A DNA stretch of 64,000 bases. Origin: Arachnopeziza araneosa (Eukaryota > Ascomycota > Leotiomycetes > Helotiales > Arachnopezizaceae). Positions 56,592 to 64,000 of the stretch are shown here, in pieces. Position numbers and translations under genes: made by a program. The stretch is taken from positions 62,001 to 126,000 of the forward strand of contig QYAI01000059.1 of assembly GCA_003988855.1 (NCBI GenBank), given 5' to 3'. The first letter of the stretch is position 1. Every line of letters starts with the position of its first letter. The notes beneath the pieces were generated by a model, which saw only the letters and a program-made list of their open reading frames with translations, did no database searches and was not told where the DNA came from.

Positions 56592-58743
56592 TCAGGCTTC
56601 GACTGTCTCGGCCTGAACACCATGATTCTCGTCAGTCATATACTTTACAACATGGTCAGGATCAGCTTCGATTAATTTGACGCCGTCAGGACCAATTGCT
56701 TCCATCAAGATTTGTCGATATGTTGCGATTTGGTCCCCTCCACCTGCCATGCTTCGAGCCTCGATGAATTGACTCATCAACTTTTGTCTCTTGGTTTGTT
56801 CTTCACTAAGCATCTTAGCCAGCATGACGCGCTCAGCGACGTCATCATCAATTGTCAATGTATGACCATTTGACTTGCTCTCTTCAAGTTGACATTGGGC
56901 CCATAGTTCAATCTTCTGCTGCTGCTCAACTAGTGAGATGACACGCTTCCGATAAGAAATATACTTTTCCTCCCCCCTCTGCTTCTCTTCTGGGGTTTCT
57001 CTTTGGTAACTGAGTTCACGAACTTCATCGTTCGTCTCGTTGGATTCCTTGATGGTCGTTGATAAGCAGCGCCGTGCCTCTTTCTCTAAAAGATCCATGG
57101 CTTGAAGCTCTTCGTCGAATGAATTTGCAAGAGCCTGGAACTTTTCCATGATCTGAGGTGAGACTTTGGATTGGATCGACATAGCTGCCTCGGATACGTG
57201 ATGGGTAGTCTTTCGAGGTTCTAGCGGCATTTGATCAACAAACCGTGGTTCTGGTGCGTAGGGCGAGGAGGATGCTTGCGGATGACGGTCAAGTTTTCGA
57301 TTCTCATTCATCTCTCGAATCATGTCTTCAACAGTAACGCCTTCCTTGTTGGGAACATTGGTACTGGCTCCACGACCTATCAAAGACCTGACACATTTAC
57401 GTGCTCTGTGCTTAGCTGCAATATGGATTGCGGTGTTACCATCCACATCTTGAGCATCGAGAATACCCTGGACATGATCCTGGTCGTAAACCTCTTGAAG
57501 TTTATTTACGACAATGTCTATATAATACCGAGCTAAAGCGTGTTTATTGTTGGCCATACAAATAGCTGCTGCATGATGGAGAACTGTTGAACGGAAGTGA
57601 TCAACGCAGTCGATAGTTTCGATCAACTCCTTAACAACACCCGGCATGGACTGTTTTTCCATGCTATTAGAGAAGAGAACACTGCGCATAAGTGGTGTCT
57701 CGCCTCGGCAGTTCGGAGCTGCTAAGTCGGCTCCAAATCTCTTCAATTCTCGCATAACCTCGACATCCCCCATAGCAGCAGCCCAATGTATCGGAGTGTG
57801 ACCTTCTTGGTCCATGACATAATCGGGATGGAAATTTACTGGAGGCTCTGGTTTTATTTGTGGTGCTTGGCCATTTGGGGTACCTAGCATGAAGTAATCC
57901 AGCAGTTCATCACAATACAAGACGTGGGCGCGGTCCATTGCAGATTGAAGCTGCTCGTCGCGCTTCCGCTTACGGTGGCCAGTCGATTGTTGAGACATAT
58001 CATAACGATCGTCATCTCCAACAAAAGAGGCTGAAGCAACGGTCATGTCATCAGCCATACTTTCGTCATCATTTAACTGTGCGCTGATATTGTCATAATC
58101 ATCCTCCACGCGCATAGGGGCGGCCACTGGTTCTGTGCTGTTAGTGCTGTCTTCGTCTTCTAGCATTCGACTCACTGCTATTGAATTTTGGAACGGCTGG
58201 TCTCCTTGTAACCTTCGGTTTCGCGGTTGTATGTTTTGGGGCAGGTGGAGGGCTAATATTTCCAGGAGTGAACTCGAAGATGGTACGAAGCTTCTCGTAG
58301 ACATTGTTGCGCTGTGCAAGAGCCTCACCTTGCTCAAGTGGAACCCAGGTACCTTGAATAGTAAGCTTGGTTACTCGCTTCTTCCGAGTTCCGCACCTTG
58401 ATATTTGCCATAACCACCTTGAACCTTCTCGTGGGTTTCCTTTTGAACCTCTCGCTCAAGGATTCTTGTTCTCGCAGGCTTGTCGAAGCCAGCAGCCTTT
58501 AGAATGTGTGTAGCATTGATCCAATCATCTCCACGGCGTCGCATAACTAGTGTCTACGTCAATTAGATGTAGTGAGAACTGGGAAACGACTAACCATGCT
58601 CTTTAAGATTTTCACCAAACTGGTACTCATAAACCGGAATCTGGGGGGTACAATCAGTCTTGGGCCGATATAGAACGATTTATCAGAGCGCATACGTTAC
58701 TATATGTAGCGGAGAAAACTCCAGGACCTGCTGGTTTCCCCAT
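56592..58743 (-). CDS. MBP1: MBF transcription factor DNA-binding subunit (APSES plus ankyrin repeats)
   Basis: This is the DNA-binding subunit of the MBF complex, driving G1/S genes through MCB elements. Exons 58743-58696, 58640-58595, 58546-58397, 58352-58176 and 58132-56592 give 653 residues with frame kept at every junction. The APSES domain covers about residues 15-120 (VYEYQFGEN, RRRGDDWINATHILKAAGFD, KPARTRILEREVQKETHEKV, GGYGKYQGTWVPL). A basic patch (GHRKRKRDEQ) and ankyrin repeats follow (EGHTPIHWAAAMGDVEVMRE, RGETPLMRSV, DGNTAIHIAAKHRARKCVRS). A C-terminal coiled coil suits pairing with SWI6. The intron at 58175-58133 is only 43 nt, with its ACTAAC branch very near the acceptor. 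An in-frame upstream ATG at 58863 is possible but less family-like. Confidence 0.95.
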
Positions 58744-59283
58744 CTTGCTCTTTTCCAAGATCTGAAGTCTTTCGTGTGGCAAAGCAAATTGGGCGCTACG
58801 GTGACGAAATTGTAGGTAGTGGCTTTCTGAAGAACGCGTTGATGGAAAGATTCCACGCGTCAAACGCGTGAAAATATTCAGAAAAGCGATTTGCGGATGA
58901 AATTGGAAAGGTTAAAAGAGAAAACGTGTAGTTGCGCGTCACAGACGACGCGCTGAAGCCGACCGAAAATCAGTTAGGCATTAGCGCGATAGTCACGTGA
59001 ATCTCTTTGCGTCACCTTTAACTTGCCAACTAGTTTGGACGATTTTAATTGAGCAGACGGATTGTACCATTAGATTTTAACCCTTGGGACATGTTCCGAT
59101 ACTTAACTTTGTTGTAGGATTGTGGTCTGCTAATGATTTACTGGTCTCGCTGGAAGAAAAGTATTTCAGGTTGAAATGGTTCAATAAATTTCATCAAAAC
59201 GCCTTCTAGATGCACGATTCCTATCTGCGCCATATAAGACTACAATTCCTTCCATGCAATTCGTCTAGTGAGTACAGTTTCTT
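58744..59283. other. Intergenic, MBP1 upstream region
   Basis: ACGCGT-type sequences occur near 58834, 58856 and 58863. ACGCGT is the MCB core recognised by MBF, so autoregulation of MBP1 is possible. No gene is present. Confidence 0.5.
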
Positions 59284-60888
59284 TTAGTCCTCTATCTCCG
59301 TATCATCATCACTCAGGTCTATCTGTTTCTTCCGTCGTTCTTCCGCCATTTCCACGTAAGTACTCCAACTCAGGACCAGAAATGCTCCGATGATCAAAAG
59401 TCCACCAACAACTGCTGCAGGAGAGAGTGGAACGCCCGTCAGCATCCAATCCACGATTGCCACGAGGAAGATAGTCAGCAGCGCGGCAACGGAACTCAGT
59501 ACTGGACTAGTGAGAGAAATGAGCACCAAAAAGCTGCCAGAGAAGGTAGCATTGGCGAGGACAGAGATTGCAAGTAACCATGCAGCTTCACCGTGCGGAA
59601 GTTCAAACTTCTCCAACCCAAGCCAGTGCAGAATCGGGAAAGGAATCCAGAGAACACTCAACGTGAATATACCAATCATCGATCCAAAAGTGTTGGCAAA
59701 TATCATCCCTCGTCCAGGACTTGTACCCTCCGGAGGGCAAGCCAGTCTTTTGTACATAACTTCGTACAACCCGTATAGTACACTTCCAACTCCGATGATG
59801 AGATTTCCGGCCACCCTGTTGCCAGCCTCCTCGTCTTCAAGTGCCCTTCTAGAATCACCAGACTTCCCACTCTTCTTACTTGGAGCGGCATCTCCATATG
59901 CAACAACAAGAACTCCAATAATGGCCACAGCAACAGCAAACGATTTATCCCAGCGTAACTTTTCCTTCAATATCGGGACACTGAAGACGTACGCAAAGAA
60001 GGCTGAGCAGTTATAGATAGCTGTAAGATCCGACGGCGAAGTCATATTGACTGCCACATACCATGAAGCCCCCGCAATCGTCAGAAAACATGCTACAAAT
60101 GCAGTCACCCGTACCAGATACGGGACTGGAGAGCGCTGACTGCGAGGCACAGAGAGCTCTTGAGTTTCTACCATTTGTGCGGTGCTTCGAACAAGGTATA
60201 CATGCCGCCTCCAAAATGTCTCCCATGGCATATTCCATTTTTGGATTCGGAGGATAAGGAGTTGGAGAGGCCACAAGATGGTCCATGATCCATGTGTTAA
60301 GTATCTAGTATGTCAGTAACATTCAGTTATCATATTGATTTGGTGAACGCACAGCATGCAATATGGCTTATGCCAACGCAGATCACGCTGTATATACACA
60401 GCAGTCTCTGTCTGGACCACGAAACTAACCAAACTTAAGCCGAGGCAGAAAGCTGCGTATGTATACTTCTTCTTTGTTGCTAACCTCGCCTGGGTATCTG
60501 GGCTGCGACTTCTCATTGTAGATCTCCTGGAGAATGTAGGAGCTATGATCCCAAGATCTGGCGAGCCAAAACCACTTCTGCCTCTTTCCTCCTCATCAAC
60601 ATCCTTCTGTAGCAGCGGTTGATAGGATCTGCCATCCGTTGGCCTGTGTAATGGTGGTCTTCTATCTTCCATATCCTCGAAATAAGACCCGTTGAAGTTT
60701 TCCGGAGGGAGACGTGTGGAAGGCGTGCCGCTCTTCTGTTTCGTAGATTCGTTTTGTGAGGCAGTTCTAGAGGAAGTTCGTGCTATGGGGCGCTGCGGCG
60801 AAGACTGCCAGGAGTTGGGAGTTGATGAGGCTACGTTGGGGGGCGCATTGGATTTGGTTGTGGCCGTCGGCTGACTGAAGTAAGACAT
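59284..60888 (-). CDS. EamA/DMT-family membrane transporter
   Basis: This is a ten-helix drug/metabolite-superfamily transporter, related to SLC35F-like fungal vacuolar proteins; the substrate is unknown. Exons 60888-60353 and 60304-59284 give 518 residues. A long polar N-tail of about 150 residues, rich in Ser/Pro/Arg, precedes the first helix (FCLGLSLVSFVVQTETAVYI). The pores are ASWYVAVNMTSPSDLTAIYN and FSVPILKEKLRWDKSFAVAV in the first EamA unit, and GSFLVLISLTSPVLSSVAAL and VDWMLTGVPLSPAAVVGG in the second. The C-tail is acidic. The intron (48 nt) has a GTGCGT donor. An upstream in-frame ATG at 61023 would add 45 residues; I prefer 60888 but cannot exclude the longer form. Confidence 0.88.
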
Positions 60889-61909
60889 GTGGACAGAGCA
60901 AAGACGAGAGATTATGAGTTCCAAGATACGGGATGCACGAGGTTGTGGTGGCTGTTCTAGTAGGATGGGGGTCTTCTTGAGGTTGCGGGTTTGTGGGCGA
61001 AGTTGTGGTGGTGATGAAGCCAATCGGGCATCGTATCTTGTCCCTGATTTTCATATCTGCAAGGTTCCCCACGCGCAGCACGCGCAGCACGCACATCATC
61101 TCACTCACATAGGCGAGGATCGTAGATATTTCAATCGTACTGGAGACGCGGATAAATATACAGCATGAGGTTTCTTAGGTGTTTATATTTCTAGAAACAA
61201 TGCAAGAAATCTTCCTTGATCCTGGCCGAATCCGGTGGTCTGGTTTCATCCACTTTCGATTCCAGGAAAACTCTGTGAAATGATGTACTCTACAGTTCGG
61301 GAGGGTACTTCAAAATTCACTGAAATGAGGTTTCGAAACACACCGTGACAATGATTCTATCCACTTTCTTTTACATCACTTCGAACTTGGTTTAAGCTTC
61401 ATATACTGATCCCACCAGAGAGAAAGCCCGGGAATTGAAAAGAAAGACTCAATAAGTGCCGTCGTAGAGCATGTCTCGATTCAACATGACTGATGGTTGC
61501 GCGTTTGCATCAGGCCATGCAACATCGGAATATATAGACTTGCAGAAACTACGACCGTTTCAAGACAAAGAGTCAGGGTGAATAAATCAATGAACAAGAT
61601 TTCTTAATGACAATCATGCTTCAACTACCAGCTGGCAACCTCATACAATGCCTCAAGTGATTTACCACATCCTTTTAGGTGTGTTTCAAGACCTTCTTCG
61701 CCTGATTAGTATCGCCTCTTTCGGAATCCGCTTGCGAGAGCATTTTGAAAGATGCTACGTATTCCTGGCAACGCTGAGATCCCATAAGGCCATGATCATT
61801 ATAATCATCTGGATCCGTTTGCAAATTACTCCATTTATTTTTTCAACTCCTGCATGTATGCAACTCAACCCCAACTCCGCGCTAAGCAAACAATTAATTA
61901 TTTCAAGGC
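60889..61909. other. Intergenic
   Basis: This is the upstream flank of the EamA gene, with a short GCAGCACGC-type tandem near 61071-61092, and the 3' flank of IMP4. A plus-strand open frame at 61648-62070 runs into IMP4 antisense and is not called. Confidence 0.4.
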
Positions 61910-62931
61910 TCACAGATAATCCTTCTTCCTGCTCGTTCTGGTGTATTGGTTCAATCGCCACTCGACATCTCCATCCTTGCTCTCCAGAGTCCCTCCTCGA
62001 ATCTCGAAACATTTCATGGTCATTCTTGGGCCGACTTCTGCCAATTCCACACTTTGATATCCCGTTTTGACAAAAACATGATGCCTCACTTCGATGCTAT
62101 CCTCAATATTCTTGAATGTCACGACTCTGCTTCCAAGTTTCGTCCTGTTTGTGATAGCTTCTCTAGGGGGGAAGATATGTTTCAAGGTCTTGACAACTCG
62201 AAGCCCGAGTCTGGATGTGAAACCTTCGAAGATGAGGTGTGGGTATGACTCGCTAACGGTGCCACGAGAGCTATTGGGGATGTCATGGCGCAGCACAACG
62301 TTGTGGAGAGAAAACGAGATAGTAGGACCGTGCGGGAAATGAGAGAGTGTCAAGGCTGTTGGAACACCTCGGTGTTCGTGAAGCAGGAGCATATCAGAGA
62401 GACCGGAAGCTTGCGCAGACTGTACTAGACTTGGAAGAATCAGGTTTCCTCGATTTAATCTTATGGACGTAGGTAATAGGAGCCTGATTTCCTTTGCGAA
62501 GGAGGAGAGGCGGGTGGACGGGTCTCGGGAGGTTGTAACTAGTACTCGAGGATCAACTATTCCAGAGAGTTGAGCATATTCGTCATCGAGGTCAAGCTTC
62601 TCATTCGCAGTTAAATCTTGTTTTGATTCATCGTATTTGTAGTCTTCCCTGAGCTTCTTGTCATTCGCGATTGCGGGGTCAAGGGATTTGCCAGATGCCA
62701 ACGAAGCTCGTAGCTTTGCTCTCTTTTCCGATATCTCAGCGTCTCGAAGTGTGAGTGCTCGTCGGTATAGGTAGTCTCGCCTCTGGCGGGCTTGTTTGCG
62801 CTGCAAGGGAGTGTTAGAAAGTTGTGCAGCAAGGATCTATGTAAAAGCTTGCTTGAAGCAAACCAGACAGGAACCAGAGGAATCGCAAAGCATGGCAACC
62901 TATTGTTAACAAAGGAACTTACGTTCATCAT
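61910..62931 (-). CDS. IMP4: U3 snoRNP protein IMP4 (Brix domain)
   Basis: This is a nucleolar component of the U3 snoRNP/SSU processome needed for early 18S rRNA processing. Two exons (62931-62923, 62800-61910) give 299 residues. The first exon is only nine bases (Met-Met-Asn), joined through a 122-nt intron with a GTAAGT donor to RKQARQRRDYLYRRALTLRD, the invariant family start. The Brix domain begins near residue 86 (RVLVTTSRDPSTRLSSFAKE) and includes LLLPTSIRLNRGN, HEHRGVPTALTLSHFPHGPT and SYPHLIFEGFTSRLGLRV. The C-terminus has the family's EVGPRMTMKCFEIRGGTLE. It is divergent from UPF1. Confidence 0.96.
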
Positions 62932-63387
62932 CTTGTCGGCGAAATATGATGTTCAGAGGCAATCGACAATTAGACACAAATTTCTTAGGTCAAAACTTTA
63001 TCGGCCGCGCTAGGGAGTTTGGTTCCTGCGAAGACCCTTGCTTCGCGACCATCCCACATCAACCTACAATCTGCCTACGAATCTTTCTCCGACGTCTTCC
63101 ACGAAAACGAAAGTCTGCGCAAGATTTTGCCAGTACACAAGCTCTGCCGATGATGACTTGAGAAGACCTCACCCCTTTTGTGACAAGATTTTCCCTTTGC
63201 GCCACCACAAGGCTGCTTCTGATACCAAAATTTAACTTAAATAGTGAGTAACGATCGAAGTGCCACCCATACTTTGGCCGGCACGCTGCACATTGGAGGG
63301 ACATCTGCAGGCCAAAAAGTCCTGCTTGATTATTAGTACATGAGCTGACCATTGCTTTTCTTCCAGAAATCAAGCATAACTTCCACG
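62932..63387. promoter_or_regulatory. Divergent promoter between IMP4 and UPF1
   Basis: A 456-bp region between the start codons of two RNA-metabolism genes, presumably including both 5' UTRs. A CAG/TTCCAG acceptor-like site just before the UPF1 ATG may mark a 5' UTR intron. Confidence 0.45.
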
Positions 63388-64000
63388 ATGGAAGGAGCAT
63401 TTACCCATCTTGGAAACCATCTCATCTCCGACTCAGCTGCTGCTATCAACGCTGGTGCAGATGACTTGTCGAATATTGACCCAGACGAGAGTTTGCTCTA
63501 TGGACAATATGGAGGGCGTGGTGGGTTGGGCCCAAGCAGGCGAAGAAACGACGATGATGACAACGAGACCGAGGTTTTTGACGATGACGATGCTGAGAGC
63601 CTTGCAAGTATTCCTGTTGATGGCATGAAGACCCTGGGTTTAAGAGGCATTGAAGATGAGAAGGAACTACCAGCCCACGCTTGCGCGTAAGTTGATACAA
63701 AGGAGTCTTGGACTTGGCTGATTTTTTAAGATACTGTGGGATTCATTCTCCGAGCTGTGTAGTGAAATGCCTGGGATGTAGCAAGTGGTTTTGTAGTGCT
63801 CGAGGCAATGCGACATCATCTCACATTGTCAACCACCTCGTTCGTGCCAGACACAAGGAGGTTCAACTTCACCCACAGTCTACACTAGGCGACACGGTTC
63901 TCGAATGCTACAACTGTGGCACCAAGAATGTTTTCCTACTCGGATTCATTCCAGCGAAGTCTGATACAGTTGTAGTTCTTCTCTGCCGTCAACCTTGTGC
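63388..64000 (+). CDS. UPF1: UPF1 RNA helicase, 5' end (runs off the window)
   Basis: This is the central helicase of nonsense-mediated mRNA decay, truncated by the window edge. Exon 1 is 63388-63686; exon 2 begins at 63731 after a 44-nt intron and is open to 64000. The N-tail is acidic. The Cys/His-rich domain that binds UPF2 then starts: CAYCGIHSPSCVVKCLGCSK, WFCSARGNATSSHIVNHLVR, ARHKEVQLHPQSTLGD, ECYNCGTKNVFLLGFIPAKS. The Cys/His ligand pattern is complete as far as visible. The helicase core lies outside the window. Splicing restores the AYCG block exactly, so the model is sound. Confidence 0.96.

Noticed and set aside
61648..62070. Hydrophobic plus-strand open frame
   Set aside because: Overlaps IMP4 antisense and the 3' flank; no domain.
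1..64000. Search for tRNA, rRNA, CRISPR arrays and intact transposons
   Set aside because: No cloverleaf-like boxes, spaced repeat arrays, transposase or reverse-transcriptase motifs were seen by eye.

Overview
The window is nuclear DNA of a filamentous ascomycete (Pezizomycotina). It has short GT-AG introns of about 43-80 nt with CTAAC/CTGAC-type branch points. It also carries fungus-specific families: Zn(II)2Cys6 regulators, APSES and 2EXR proteins, a quercetinase-like cupin and a cysteine-rich secreted protein. The protein flavour suggests Leotiomycetes/Helotiales, but that placement is an inference. I spliced the gene models by hand, and each multi-exon model keeps reading frame at every junction.

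Left third (1-24 kb): a glycerol kinase and an aquaglyceroporin are divergent around a 1.4-kb promoter region, so glycerol entry and phosphorylation may be co-regulated. They are followed by a Zn2Cys6 regulator, a secreted type-B carboxylesterase, a decayed multi-pass membrane protein gene, a 2EXR protein, a nine-exon MFS sugar transporter and a RecQ helicase.

Middle (24-36 kb): a second Zn2Cys6 regulator (TamA/DAL81-like) leads into an accessory stretch. This holds a GPI-type glycoprotein gene cut by one in-frame TAG, two unrecognised genes, a pair of diverged direct repeats, a broken 2EXR gene and a small secreted cysteine-rich protein.

Right half (34-64 kb): mostly conserved housekeeping genes. 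They are GTP cyclohydrolase II, ARF6-type GTPase, phosphomannose isomerase, an APC amino-acid/GABA-type permease with a hairpin-bearing intron, CDK8/SSN3, a VPS73-like MFS protein, ARP2 (with a GC-AG intron), a DCG1-type Asp/Glu racemase, complex I subunit NDUFB7 (three short exons, easily missed), a 2-oxoglutarate/Fe(II) oxygenase, MBP1, an EamA-type transporter, IMP4 and the 5' end of UPF1. A frameshifted quercetinase-like bicupin gene lies among them.

I see no CRISPR, rRNA, recognisable tRNA or intact transposon. No clearly new system stands out. The best leads are the glycerol gene pair with its atypical aquaporin pore motif, the 35-bp intronic hairpin, the GC-AG intron, and four broken accessory genes scattered among conserved ones.
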